DNA from: Brevibacterium sp. CBA3109
Lineage (GTDB): Bacteria; Actinomycetota; Actinomycetes; Actinomycetales; Brevibacteriaceae
Assembly (NCBI RefSeq): GCF_040256645.1
Contig: NZ_CP158281.1
Location: forward strand, 2,480,001-2,544,000
Reading direction: 5' to 3'
Length of the DNA stretch: 64,000 bases
Shown here: positions 21,255-30,081 of the stretch, piece after piece
Layout: each line of letters opens with the position of its first letter
Position numbering within the stretch: the stretch's first letter is position 1
Program-made: the position numbers and the translations under genes
The notes under the pieces: model-generated
Seen by the model: only the letters and a program-made list of their open reading frames with translations
Database searches by the model: none
What the model was told of the DNA's origin: nothing

Positions 21255-22018
21255 CGGACACCGCACGCGAAGAGATCCTTGGCCGCATCAATCAGGCCCT
21301 CGGTCGCCGAGGTGGGGGCGAGTACGTCTCATCCGCCTCCGGGACCGTACCCGCCGCTTCACCCTCAGCTGCCGCGGGGTCCAGGACCGGCGCGGGCCAC
21401 GGCACGGATGAGAACACAGATGACGCCGATTCGAGGACTCCCGCAGCCGGCGGGGGCATGGTCAATCAGAGCGCGGACTATCTGCGCACCGGCACACACT
21501 CCGGTGAGGACCTCATCGCACTCCTCATCGACCGGCTTGAGGACTACAAGGCCAACGTCCACCGTGTCAGCGGTGACCCTGCCGCGACCATCGCAGGACT
21601 CCTCGAGTCGGGGTCGAACATCGTCGTGCCCCGCGGACTCGACGAGTCCTGGCTGCAGGAGTTCTCCGGTGAGATCTCCGTCGATGCTCCCGGTCAGGAG
21701 CTGAGCATTCCCGAACTCGACGCACAGGCGGCGGTGGTGACCGCCTCGGCGGTGGCGATCGCGCAGACCGGAACCATCGTCCTCGACGGGTCTCCGGGGT
21801 GCGGGAGAAGGGCGATCACGCTGGTGCCCGATCATCACGTGTGTGTCGTCCGCGTCGCCGACGTCGTCGATATCGTCCCTGAAGGGATCGCGCGGCTGAC
21901 TCCGGAGGCGGCGCTGACGTTCATCTCCGGTCCCTCGGCGACAAGCGATATCGAACTCAAACGCGTCGAGGGGGTCCACGGTCCGCGTACCCTCGACGTG
22001 GTCATCGTCGAAGAGTGA
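21251..22018 (+). CDS. lutC: LutC, LUD-domain subunit
   Basis: Third subunit of the L-lactate oxidation complex. The 255 residues begin with a short helical REEILGRINQALGR segment and an Ala/Gly/Thr-rich linker, then a LUD fold with GSNIVVPRGLDESWL, AIAQTGTIVLDGSPGCGRRA and FISGPSATSDIELKRVEGVH near the C-terminus. These are the hallmark LutC motifs. Overlaps lutB by 4 bp and ends the operon. Confidence 0.95.
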   Translation: MTDTAREEILGRINQALGRRGGGEYVSSASGTVPAASPSAAAGSRTGAGHGTDENTDDADSRTPAAGGGMVNQSADYLRTGTHSGEDLIALLIDRLEDYKANVHRVSGDPAATIAGLLESGSNIVVPRGLDESWLQEFSGEISVDAPGQELSIPELDAQAAVVTASAVAIAQTGTIVLDGSPGCGRRAITLVPDHHVCVVRVADVVDIVPEGIARLTPEAALTFISGPSATSDIELKRVEGVHGPRTLDVVIVEE

Positions 22019-22058
22019 GCCGGCCCCACGGCGACACGGGCAATCGCAGTACGCGACA

Positions 22059-22796
22059 ATGGTGCCCATGACGACGGCTCGAACTCTGGAGTACCCGCAC
22101 GAACCACCTCGGCGAAGGAAGCGTCGCACGAAACTCATCATGACCGCGATCATCATCGTGGTCACGCTGCTCATCGGCTTCATCGCCGCCGACCGGGTCG
22201 TCGACTTCACCACCGAGTCGAAGATCGCGTCGAGCCTCGAGCCCTACGGCGATGCCGATGTCAACGTCGAGGGCTTCCCCGTGCTGACGCAGATGGCCAG
22301 CGGAAAGCTCAACACCGTCCATGTCACTGCTGATCAGGCGCAGTATGAGAACGTCGATTTCACCGACGTCGATGCGAAGCTCTTCGACGTTCCCACCGAC
22401 ACCTCGCGACCGATCGGCACGGTTGAGGCGAGCGCGGTGATTCCGCTGGCGACGATCGACGCTCTGGCCACCGAACATGCCTCGCTGCCCAGCGGCATGT
22501 CGTTCACCACGATCGACGGCGGGCTCTACCTCAAGGGCTCACTGCTCGGACAGGATCTGCTCATCGGCATCGACCCGAAGGCAGAGTCGCGGCGGGTCGT
22601 GGTCAGTGCCACGACGATCAGACTCGGATCCGCTGAGGTCGACATCGACTCGATCCCCTCGTTTCTGACCTCGTCGATCTCAGATATCGTCATCGACCTC
22701 GACTTCCTGCCCGCCGGCCTGGAACTCACGGACATCAAGGCCACCGATGCCGGCCTGGCGATCAGCCTCCACGGCACCGGCGTCTCGCTGGGCTGA
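22059..22796 (+). CDS. DUF2993 (LmeA-like) membrane-anchored protein
   Basis: A 245-residue protein. A basic cytosolic N-terminus (PPRRRKRRTKLIM) precedes one membrane anchor (AIIIVVTLLIGFIAADRVV) and an exported domain with repeated beta-strand pattern (ADVNVEGFPVLTQMASGKLN, GLAISLHGTGVSLG at the end). This matches DUF2993, whose best-known member LmeA acts in mycobacterial lipomannan maturation; lipid binding is likely but unproven here. An ATG at 22068 is an alternative start. It is 40 nt downstream of lutC on the same strand, perhaps by chance. Confidence 0.8.
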   Translation: MVPMTTARTLEYPHEPPRRRKRRTKLIMTAIIIVVTLLIGFIAADRVVDFTTESKIASSLEPYGDADVNVEGFPVLTQMASGKLNTVHVTADQAQYENVDFTDVDAKLFDVPTDTSRPIGTVEASAVIPLATIDALATEHASLPSGMSFTTIDGGLYLKGSLLGQDLLIGIDPKAESRRVVVSATTIRLGSAEVDIDSIPSFLTSSISDIVIDLDFLPAGLELTDIKATDAGLAISLHGTGVSLG

Positions 22797-22859
22797 GGTG
22801 TGAACGTCGTTAGCTGACCCGCGGCCCCGTCGGAACATTCCGAGATCGCGTAGACTGAC

Positions 22860-23128
22860 GGTGATGACTCCCACGATGCCCGACGACGTATTCACACCGA
22901 AGGTGTGGGTTCTTGGGCACTCAGGCACAAATGGGTACATCACCTCGTGGGGACCGATGATGTCGGGCACAGCTCCACTTCTGGCCGGAGACCACCTCCG
23001 GCCCATACTCTGAGCAGACCGTCATGAGCACGACCGCCTCGGCGCTCGATCACTGACTGTTCGCTCAGAGCACCCGCACACGTTTCGGGCCGGAGAAACA
23101 CATCTTCCGGCAACGAAATGGACCCATC
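22860..23128 (+). ncRNA. Structured leader of nhaA, candidate cation-responsive RNA
   Basis: About 270 nt with no convincing gene precede nhaA. Perfect helices: CACACC/GGTGTG (22893-22898 with 22902-22907), GGCCGGAG/CTCCGGCC (22983-22990 with 22996-23003), and CTCTGAGC/GCTCAGAG (23008-23015 with 23063-23070). A second GGCCGGAG at 23088-23095 can compete for the CTCCGGCC strand or form CCGGA/TCCGG (23091-23095 with 23106-23110). A TAGACT at 22851-22856 could be a -10 element. Lithium- and sodium-responsive riboswitches are known upstream of nhaA-type genes in other bacteria; whether this belongs to one of those classes I cannot tell. Confidence 0.45.
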
Positions 23129-24406
23129 GTGACTTCATCATCTCCAGCGACCGCGACCACCAGCGGATTTCGCCTATTCACGTCCCTGCGCAAGGACACC
23201 GTGGGCGGCGGACTCCTCGTCCTCGCCGCCCTCACTGCTCTCATCTGGGCGAACTCTCCGCTCGCGGACTCATACTTCGCTCTCAGAGACGTCGAGGTCG
23301 GCATCGCTGCCTGGCACCTGCAGCTGAGTCTGGGAACCTGGGCCGCCGACGGTCTGCTGGCGATCTTCTTCTTCCTCGTCGGAGTGGAGCTGAAGACCGA
23401 ATTCACCCACGGGGATCTGCGCAGCTTCCGCACAGCCATCGTCCCGATCACTGCCGCCGCAGGCGGGGTCATCGTCCCCGCCCTCATCTACACGGCGCTC
23501 ATGGTCTCCCACCCGGAGCTGCTGCGCGGATGGGCGATACCCACCGCAACGGACATCGCGTTCGCCGTCGCGATCCTCGCGATCGTCGGCTCCCACCTGC
23601 CCAAGTCGCTGCGTATCTTCCTCCTCACCCTCGCCGCCGTCGATGATCTGCTGGCGATCGGCATCATCGCCGTCTTCTACACCGAGACCATCACCCTCTT
23701 CCCCCTCCTGGCAGCTGTTGCGGTCATCATCGTCTACGGACTCATCGCCTCCCGGTTCAGAACATTCTTCGTCGATAAAGCCTGGGCGGCGTGGGTCATC
23801 CTGCTGCCGCTGGGACTCATCGCCTGGGCGCTCATGCACTCCTCCGGTGTCCATGCGACGATCGCGGGTGTGCTGCTCGGGTTCACCATCCCCGCCCTGG
23901 CACGCAGGCGGAAGGGAGATCAGGGTCTCAGGCCCAACCTCGCCGAGGTGATCGAACACCGCCTGCGCCCACTGTCCGCGGGATTCGCGGTCCCCGTGTT
24001 CGCCTTCTTCGCCGCCGGTGTCGCCGTGGGCGGACTCGAGGGTCTGGCCACGGCGTTCAGGCAACCGCTGACCTTTGCGATCATGGCGGCCCTGATCGTG
24101 GGCAAACCGTTGGGGATCCTGACCTCGACGTGGCTGGTCACCCGCTTCACGTCGGCTGGACTGGACCAGAGCCTGAAGTGGCCCGATCTGGCCGGGGTGG
24201 GCCTGCTCGCAGGAATCGGGTTCACGGTCTCCCTCCTCGTCGCCGAACTCAGCTTCACCCCCGGCTCCCCTGAACACGAGCATGCGAAGGTCGCGATCCT
24301 CAGCGCCTCGGTCATCGCCGCCCTGCTGGCATCGGTGGTCTTGGGCGGCAGGAACCGCCGGTACCGCAAGGCAGAGAACGCTACCCTGGGTGTGGGCCAG
24401 GCCTGA
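23129..24406 (+). CDS. nhaA: Na+/H+ antiporter NhaA
   Basis: Electrogenic inner-membrane exchanger that expels Na+ (or Li+) for H+. The 425 residues show the full NhaA pattern: [46 protein letters not shown] with the paired Asp region, and [19 protein letters not shown], which carries the adjacent cation-binding aspartates. [15 protein letters not shown] is near the end. The start is a GTG at 23129 without a strong Shine-Dalgarno sequence, which fits control by the structured leader. Confidence 0.95.
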   Translation: MTSSSPATATTSGFRLFTSLRKDTVGGGLLVLAALTALIWANSPLADSYFALRDVEVGIAAWHLQLSLGTWAADGLLAIFFFLVGVELKTEFTHGDLRSFRTAIVPITAAAGGVIVPALIYTALMVSHPELLRGWAIPTATDIAFAVAILAIVGSHLPKSLRIFLLTLAAVDDLLAIGIIAVFYTETITLFPLLAAVAVIIVYGLIASRFRTFFVDKAWAAWVILLPLGLIAWALMHSSGVHATIAGVLLGFTIPALARRRKGDQGLRPNLAEVIEHRLRPLSAGFAVPVFAFFAAGVAVGGLEGLATAFRQPLTFAIMAALIVGKPLGILTSTWLVTRFTSAGLDQSLKWPDLAGVGLLAGIGFTVSLLVAELSFTPGSPEHEHAKVAILSASVIAALLASVVLGGRNRRYRKAENATLGVGQA

Positions 24407-24448
24407 CGCACCACGGCAGACACATTTCACCATCAGAAAGGCTCAACG

Positions 24449-25729
24449 ATGAGCACGATCAACCCGGTAGCACAACGCTTCGAATCCGAACTCGCCGAGC
24501 TGGCGACCCTCGTCGACTCGGACCGACCGGGCTGGACGAGGCGAGCGCTGAGCGAATTCGACATCGCCGGCCGCGACTACGCTCTAACACTGATGAAGCA
24601 TGCGGGCCTGGCGACTCGGGTCGACGGTGCCGGCAATGTCATCGGGGTGCTGCCCGGTCGCCTAGGTGGGCGAGAGATCATGCTCGGGTCCCACACCGAC
24701 ACCGTTGATGGTGGTGGACGCTTCGATGGGATCACCGGTGTCCTCGGCGCCATCGAGGTTGTGCGCCTGCTGCGGGAGAACGACGTTCGACTCGACCATG
24801 ACCTCGTGGTCGTGGTCTTCTTCAACGAGGAACCCAACGACTTCGGCTTCTTCTGCGTCGGCTCCCGAGCGATGACCGGACTCGTCGACCGCACCACTCT
24901 GACTGCCACGGACACCGATGGCCGCAGCCTCGCCGAGGCCCTGCCCGACTCCGGCATCGACCCCGAAGCCTTCCTCGATGCACGCTACGACTTCTCGAAG
25001 GTCACCGCGTTCCTCGAACTCCACATCGAGCAGGGGCCGGAGCTGGAGCGGATGGGCAAACAGATCGGTGTGGTTGAGGCGATCACCGGGATCAACCACT
25101 TCAAGGCACTCTTCACCGGTCGCCAGGACCACGCCGGCACGACCCCGATGGATGTCCGAGCCGACGCCGGGTGTGCAGCCGCCGGCACCGTGCTCGCCGT
25201 GGAATCGATCGCAGAGTCCGGGACGAACACTCGCGGCACCAGTGGTCAGATCCAATTCACACCCGAGGCCGTCAACGTCGTCTCGGCCAACGCCAGCGTC
25301 GAAGGCGAATTCCGCGGCCCCGACGGTTCATGGCTGCAGGAGGCACAGCGGCGGCTCACCGATGCCGCCAGCCAGAACGCTGACAAACGCGGTGTGCATG
25401 TGGAGATGGAGTGGACGACGGACGATGCGCCCGTGCCCCTGCACGAACCGATCACCTCAACCATCGCCGAGGTGGCCACTGACCTTGGCCATACACGCGC
25501 CACCATGTTCTCCGGTGCCGGGCACGACGCGGGGATCATCGCCGCCAAGACGCAGGTGGGCATGATCTTCGTGCCCTCTCGTGATGGTCGCAGCCACTGT
25601 CCCGAGGAATTCACCGAACTCGCTGACATCCTGCCCGGAATCGAGGTGCTGCTCGAGACCGTGCTGCGCCTCGACGGAGTTTCACCGTCAGGCCGGGCTG
25701 CGGGCTCAGGCGGAGCACAGCTCGCGTGA
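24449..25729 (+). CDS. M20-family N-carbamoyl-amino acid / allantoate amidohydrolase
   Basis: A 426-residue zinc amidohydrolase that would cleave a carbamoyl or ureido C-N bond. Metal ligands are visible: His in LGSHTDTVDGGGRFDG, the Asp of GRFDG, Glu-Glu in FFNEEPNDFG, His in LELHIEQGPEL, and the final His in GRSHCPEEF. The dimerisation-domain motif GRQDHAGTTPMDVRAD is typical of the beta-ureidopropionase/allantoate/hydantoinase group. Which substrate it uses is open, as no ureide or hydantoin genes adjoin. An AGAAAGG ribosome-binding site is present 8 nt upstream. Confidence 0.9.
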   Translation: MSTINPVAQRFESELAELATLVDSDRPGWTRRALSEFDIAGRDYALTLMKHAGLATRVDGAGNVIGVLPGRLGGREIMLGSHTDTVDGGGRFDGITGVLGAIEVVRLLRENDVRLDHDLVVVVFFNEEPNDFGFFCVGSRAMTGLVDRTTLTATDTDGRSLAEALPDSGIDPEAFLDARYDFSKVTAFLELHIEQGPELERMGKQIGVVEAITGINHFKALFTGRQDHAGTTPMDVRADAGCAAAGTVLAVESIAESGTNTRGTSGQIQFTPEAVNVVSANASVEGEFRGPDGSWLQEAQRRLTDAASQNADKRGVHVEMEWTTDDAPVPLHEPITSTIAEVATDLGHTRATMFSGAGHDAGIIAAKTQVGMIFVPSRDGRSHCPEEFTELADILPGIEVLLETVLRLDGVSPSGRAAGSGGAQLA

Positions 25730-25833
25730 GTCAGGTCGGTGGTGACACCACCGGGTGCTGAGACAGCGGAGAAGGCCAGTGATCCGATGTGAACTATCGC
25801 GAGGACGAAGGCGAACCTCGTGCCTGCCGACCC

Positions 25834-26559
25834 TCACTTCGTCGTGTCGATCGTCGGCTCGATGAGGCCTGCTTCCTCAGTGTCGAGACTGATCCGCACG
25901 GCGTCGGTCTCCGCGAGTTCGCCACGCCCGATCAGCCACTCGTCGCCGGACTTAGTTCCGCAGGGCTCGCCCTTCGGCGGCCAGTCCTCGCATTCGACTG
26001 CGGAGATCGGTTCGCCTGATTTCACGACCACGTCCCCGGACACCAAGGGTCGGAAGTAGACGACAACTCCCCCGGCATTCGTCTTCGCCTGAGCGGAACC
26101 GACTGCCGCGCCGGTGACCTGGTAGTCGACGGTGCCTTCGTGCTCTCCTTCGGTGAATTCGTCCTCGGCGGAGATGCTGACGGCGTGGATCATATGGTCA
26201 ACGTCCACCTCGGCGGGTTCACCATCCATGGTCATCGCGGGGTCTGAGTACTGTGCACGAAGGTAGGGCGGCAGCACGGACTCGGTGTCGGGCAGGCGAA
26301 AGCCGTCGTGGACGGTGCCGCCGAAGGTGAAGTCGTAGTCCCGGGCCAGTTCCATGGTCTGGTCGATGTGCACTTGATAGCTGCCATCGGAGTCGATGGT
26401 GATGGTGTGCGTGGCGGCATCCCCCATGTACGGGTTGGGTGCGGCTAAGACACCATCGGCGGTGACCGCGCCCATGAAGGTGGCCAGGACGGTCGCTGAG
26501 AGTGCTGCCGTGCCCACTGCCCACTTCGATGGTCGGATTCTCGAAATTCTACGCCCCAT
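25834..26559 (-). CDS. Exported or membrane-anchored beta-rich protein, unknown
   Basis: A 241-residue product starting at the ATG at 26559 (GAAGGA upstream). A signal-like hydrophobic stretch (WAVGTAALSATVLATFMGAV) follows an Arg-rich N-terminus, and cleavage after VLAA is plausible. The exported part contains THTITIDSDGSYQVHIDQTM and a Cys pair near the end (VECEDWPPKGEPC). It lies 2 nt downstream of a similar envelope gene, so the two are probably one operon. Acidic, no enzyme motif. The pattern recalls the extracellular part of DUF2207-type proteins, weakly. Confidence 0.65.
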   Translation of the reverse strand: MGRRISRIRPSKWAVGTAALSATVLATFMGAVTADGVLAAPNPYMGDAATHTITIDSDGSYQVHIDQTMELARDYDFTFGGTVHDGFRLPDTESVLPPYLRAQYSDPAMTMDGEPAEVDVDHMIHAVSISAEDEFTEGEHEGTVDYQVTGAAVGSAQAKTNAGGVVVYFRPLVSGDVVVKSGEPISAVECEDWPPKGEPCGTKSGDEWLIGRGELAETDAVRISLDTEEAGLIEPTIDTTK

Positions 26560-26561
26560 GA

Positions 26562-27416
26562 TCAATTCCTTCGATGTTCGTAGACGGGAATCGGCTCGGT
26601 CTGCAAGGTGTCCGGGGCTGCGAACCCGATGGCACCGATGCTGCTGGTCATGTCCTCCTGCCAGGTGAGTCTGGTCCCACCCTCGGCGAAGCGATGCTTG
26701 TCCAATCCACTGCAGTCAGCGTCGGGCTCGAACTCCATATTGTCCGGCAGGCACCGGATCGGACCGCCTGCTTCCAGAGAGACGGTGCGGATGCTCGGCG
26801 CTTCATTCGAGCCAGAGGGAAATTGCAACGGCAGGACGAAGAGCTCGTGTCCTTCGACGTTGAGGTACACGTCATCAAGGATGTAGGAGACGTCGACGAC
26901 GTGGCGGCCCTTGGTCCACATCACGTTCTCACCTGGCGGATGCGGATTCGCAAACTCATAGCCGACGTCATCGTAGAAGAGATCATCGACATCGGAATCA
27001 TCACGTGTCACGTTCAGTTGGGCAACCTCGACGGGATCGTTCTTCGTCGACTCCTCAACCGTGTCCAACTCCCGGGCTGAGACCTCGGAGGCCCGTGGCA
27101 TGACGGCGTAGCGCGGGACATCGCCGTCTCCTGCCGGCCAGCCGATCGACTCGCCGCCGAGATACCAGAGAATCGGGCGGTCAGCACCTTCGGGAGCATC
27201 GAAGATCAGGCGTTCACTCACCTGCAGTGTTCCATCGGCCTGCGGCGCTGCGGTCACGGTGATCTCCTCGGGAGTCAGCGCCTGCTGGGGAAGTCTGACC
27301 CGGTCCGGCAGCACATCGGGGATCCGAGTGATCATCGAGGACACGATGACGACGACCACGAGAATCGCTGCGAATCCGATGGCACCGGCGATGATGATCT
27401 TGATTGGCTTCGGCAT
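26562..27416 (-). CDS. Membrane-anchored DUF2207-like envelope protein
   Basis: A 284-residue protein from the ATG at 27416, chosen because MPKPIKIIIAGAIGFAAIL starts a clean anchor helix (IIIAGAIGFAAILVVVVIVS) and GTGAGAAG lies just upstream; a longer frame from 27650 would be Arg/Cys-rich and overlap glsA's promoter. The exported domain has EEITVTAAPQADGTLQVSER, resembling the N-terminal beta-domain of DUF2207 proteins, and a Cys pair (RCLPDNMEFEPDADC). Followed after 2 nt by another envelope gene. Function unknown. Divergent from glsA. Confidence 0.7.
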   Translation of the reverse strand: MPKPIKIIIAGAIGFAAILVVVVIVSSMITRIPDVLPDRVRLPQQALTPEEITVTAAPQADGTLQVSERLIFDAPEGADRPILWYLGGESIGWPAGDGDVPRYAVMPRASEVSARELDTVEESTKNDPVEVAQLNVTRDDSDVDDLFYDDVGYEFANPHPPGENVMWTKGRHVVDVSYILDDVYLNVEGHELFVLPLQFPSGSNEAPSIRTVSLEAGGPIRCLPDNMEFEPDADCSGLDKHRFAEGGTRLTWQEDMTSSIGAIGFAAPDTLQTEPIPVYEHRRN

Positions 27417-27602
27417 CTTCTCACCGTATGATGCGACGTTGCGGTGCCGGTGACAATCTGGTGCCAGTTCTGCCACACACTCCAGCTGCCTGCGGCCCCG
27501 CCGCAGTCGGCTCCCCACCTGCATGGGTGTGTGAGAATAGCAGTCGGGCAACTGGCGCCCCCAGCACAAGCAACCGAACTTCATCACACTCCAGGAGGTG
27601 CA

Positions 27603-28922
27603 ATGCGATCCCCTATCCCTGATTTTTTGGACGAGACGCTCGATCGTCACAGGTCAGACCGGTCCGGTGCGAACGCGGACTATATTCCGGATCTGGCTGC
27701 GGCCGACCCCGAGAAGCTGGGCATCTGCCTCTCCACCCTCGACGGGGTCGAATACACCTCCGGTGATTCGGATTTCGAGTTCTCCATCCAGTCGATGTCG
27801 AAGCCCTTCATCTACGGCATGGCGATCGAGCAGGAAGGGCTGGCCGCGGTCCTCGACATGGTGGGCGTCGAGCCCAGCGGAGAGGCCTTCAACGAACTCT
27901 CCCTGGACAAGATGTCCGGCAAACCGCTCAACCCGATGATCAATGCCGGTGCCATGGTCACACATTCGCTCCTGGGCGAGCCGGGAACCTCACTGGCCGA
28001 GCGCATCGAGATCGTGCGTGCCGGCCTGTCCGAGTTCGCCGGCCGACAGCTGCGCGTCGACGATTCGGTGGCTGAGGGCGAATGGGGTGAGGCCTACCGC
28101 AATGTCGCGATCGCCAATATGCTCCGGTCCTACGGTGTCTACACCGACCAGCCCGACGAGGTGGTCCAGGGCTATATCGCCCAATGCTCGATCCTCATCA
28201 CCACCAAGGATCTGGGAATCATGGCCGCCACTCTGGCCGCTGGCGGGATCAACCCCATCACCGGCAAGCAGGTGCTCTCTCCCCGTGTGAACCGACAGGT
28301 CCTCGGTGTCATGATGACCTGCGGCATGTACGACGCTGCCGGTGACTGGATGACTGAGATCGGCGTGCCCGCCAAGTCCGGTGTCTCCGGCGGAGTCTTC
28401 GGGGTCCTGCCCGGGCAGGTCGGAATCGCGACTTTCTCTCCGCGTTTGGACAAACACGGGACGAGTGTTCGCGGAGCCAATATCTTCCGGACGCTCTCAC
28501 GTGAGCTGAGTCTGCACATCATGGACGCCCCCGAACCTGCTCGCTCGATCATTCGCCGTGACCGCCGCTTCGTGGACTCTCAGGGAGTCATGGTCCGCAT
28601 CTGCAGCCTGCAGGGCCTCATCCAGTGGAGCGGTGCCGAAAACGTCATTAGGACCATGGATGCTCCCGAATCCAACGTCGAGGTCGTCGTCCTGGACCTG
28701 CGCCGTGTCAACGAGATCAATGGAGTGGCCAGACGAATGTTCACCGAGGCGATGAGCCGCCTGGAAGAGGACGGCAAACGGATCGCGCTGATGGACCCCG
28801 AGGACATGCTCCTGTGCAAGAGTCCGAACTCGCCCCTGCCCGATGTCGAATACGTCGACTCCCCCAAGGCGCTCAAGGGACTGCGGCGGCTGCGTGAGGA
28901 CTGGTCCCAGAGAGCCGTCTGA
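27603..28922 (+). CDS. glsA: Glutaminase with C-terminal STAS domain
   Basis: Hydrolyses glutamine to glutamate and ammonia. Residues about 1-310 are a serine-dependent beta-lactamase-fold glutaminase: the Ser64-x-x-Lys67 pair in SIQSMSKPFIYG, NPMINAGAMVTHSLL, and VPAKSGVSGGVFGVLPGQVG. About 330-430 forms a STAS-like domain (VVVLDLRRVNEINGVARRM). At 439 residues it is longer than the roughly 310-residue core enzyme. The ATG at 27603 has GGAGG 6 nt upstream, and upstream in-frame codons to 27444 are rejected. The STAS part may sense a nucleotide or control assembly, which is inference. Confidence 0.92.
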   Translation: MRSPIPDFLDETLDRHRSDRSGANADYIPDLAAADPEKLGICLSTLDGVEYTSGDSDFEFSIQSMSKPFIYGMAIEQEGLAAVLDMVGVEPSGEAFNELSLDKMSGKPLNPMINAGAMVTHSLLGEPGTSLAERIEIVRAGLSEFAGRQLRVDDSVAEGEWGEAYRNVAIANMLRSYGVYTDQPDEVVQGYIAQCSILITTKDLGIMAATLAAGGINPITGKQVLSPRVNRQVLGVMMTCGMYDAAGDWMTEIGVPAKSGVSGGVFGVLPGQVGIATFSPRLDKHGTSVRGANIFRTLSRELSLHIMDAPEPARSIIRRDRRFVDSQGVMVRICSLQGLIQWSGAENVIRTMDAPESNVEVVVLDLRRVNEINGVARRMFTEAMSRLEEDGKRIALMDPEDMLLCKSPNSPLPDVEYVDSPKALKGLRRLREDWSQRAV

Positions 28923-28945
28923 CAGGGTCTGACATGATCATTTGC

Positions 28946-28964
28946 TAAGGTGAGGCTAACTTAC
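28946..28964. promoter_or_regulatory. DtxR/IdeR-type iron box
   Basis: The 19-bp sequence TAAGGTGAGGCTAACTTAC matches the actinobacterial iron-box consensus TTAGGTTAGGCTAACCTAA at about 15 of 19 positions. It sits 18 nt before the ATG of the siderophore-interacting protein, so repression by an iron-loaded DtxR/IdeR regulator is likely. Confidence 0.8.
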
Positions 28965-28982
28965 CCCATAGGAAGGCTCTCA

Positions 28983-29801
28983 ATGTCGACCACTCCCAGC
29001 ACGCCCGAACGCTCAGCTCGACCGCCCCGCCCACAGGCGGTCATGTCGGTGCAAGAGGTCGCAAAGATCACCCCGAATCTCATTCGGATCAAGGTCGGCG
29101 GAGACGGTTTCGACGCGATCTCGAACAATGAGGCGACAGACAAGTACGTCAAACTCATGTTCGCCGATCCCCAGCACGGGCTGACCCCGCCCTACGATCT
29201 GACTGAACTGCGGGAGAATTCTCCCGAGAAGCTGCCCCGCAAACGCACCTACACCGTGCGGGAGATCAACGAAGACGAGAAATGGCTGTCGCTGGACTTC
29301 GTCATTCACGGCGGCGAGGGCGTTGCCGGGCCCTGGGCCACGATGGCCCAGCCAGGCGACACCATCGTCATGGTCGGCGCCGGCGGCAAATACCAACCCG
29401 ACCCTGTCGCTCCCTGGCACCTGCTCATCGCCGACCACACTGCGATCCCCGCAGTGAGCACGGCGGTTGAGGCCATGGACACCCAGGCGAGGGGAATCGT
29501 CATCGCTGCCGTCGCAGACGAAGCCGACCGGCTGCTTCCCGAGACTCCTGCTGGCGTCTTTGTGGTCTGGGTCGACAACGACGATGAGCTCATTGCAGCT
29601 GTTCGCGGCCTCGACTGGCGTGAAGGCACTCCGCAGGTCTTCGCCCATGGTGAGCGGGAGACGATCACGACGATCCGACGGGTGCTCAAAGAACACGAGG
29701 TGCCACGCGAATCACTGTCGATCTCCGCCTATTGGGCGCGCGGTCGCGCCGAGGACCAGTTCCAGGCCGAGAAGCGCGAACCCATCGGCAAGATCGACTG
29801 A
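28983..29801 (+). CDS. Siderophore-interacting protein (FAD-dependent ferric reductase)
   Basis: Cytosolic flavoprotein that reduces ferric siderophores to release iron. The 272-residue product begins MSTTPSTPERSARPP. Features: RKRTYTVREIN (the FAD-binding R-x-Y-T motif), FVIHGGEGVAGPWATMAQPG, VGAGGKYQPD, LLIADHTAIPA and a C-terminal YWARGRAEDQFQAEKRE, all diagnostic of the ViuB/SIP family. An iron box precedes the start, giving the likely control. The start at 28983 has AGGAAGG upstream. No siderophore synthesis or uptake genes are in the window. Confidence 0.93.
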   Translation: MSTTPSTPERSARPPRPQAVMSVQEVAKITPNLIRIKVGGDGFDAISNNEATDKYVKLMFADPQHGLTPPYDLTELRENSPEKLPRKRTYTVREINEDEKWLSLDFVIHGGEGVAGPWATMAQPGDTIVMVGAGGKYQPDPVAPWHLLIADHTAIPAVSTAVEAMDTQARGIVIAAVADEADRLLPETPAGVFVVWVDNDDELIAAVRGLDWREGTPQVFAHGERETITTIRRVLKEHEVPRESLSISAYWARGRAEDQFQAEKREPIGKID

Positions 29802-30081
29802 CGCCGAACCAGCTGAATCGGCGGCACTGACTGGAGACGCTGGCCAATCGTGAAAACGACGGTTGATTCCCGCGTGCGGGATGGGGACGGTGGTGGTTTC
29901 GAGCTCAGGGTGCACCAACCTCGGGGCTGAGAACAACCGAACTCTAGGTGGCTGTCTGATGTGGCCGCTGAGTATGCAGTCAGGCCACCGGTGCGATGTG
30001 GAGACCATAGAGAAGGCACAGGTCGTGCTGTCACCACTTTCCCAGCAGCGGGGAAGGACCTGATGCAAAGTCAAGTGACAT

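Noticed and set aside
22864..23013. 49-codon open frame in the nhaA leader (MTPTMPDDVFTPKVWVLGHS...)
   Set aside because: No ribosome-binding site, and the sequence is constrained by RNA helices; a leader peptide cannot be excluded but has no support.
23270..24433. 387-codon frame antisense to nhaA
   Set aside because: Gly/Asp/Glu/Arg-rich shadow of a hydrophobic gene, with no start signal.
29802..30081. Possible small gene between the siderophore protein and the surface protein
   Set aside because: Short frames there lack start signals and protein-like composition; I see only a small TCCCG/CGGGA hairpin near 29870.
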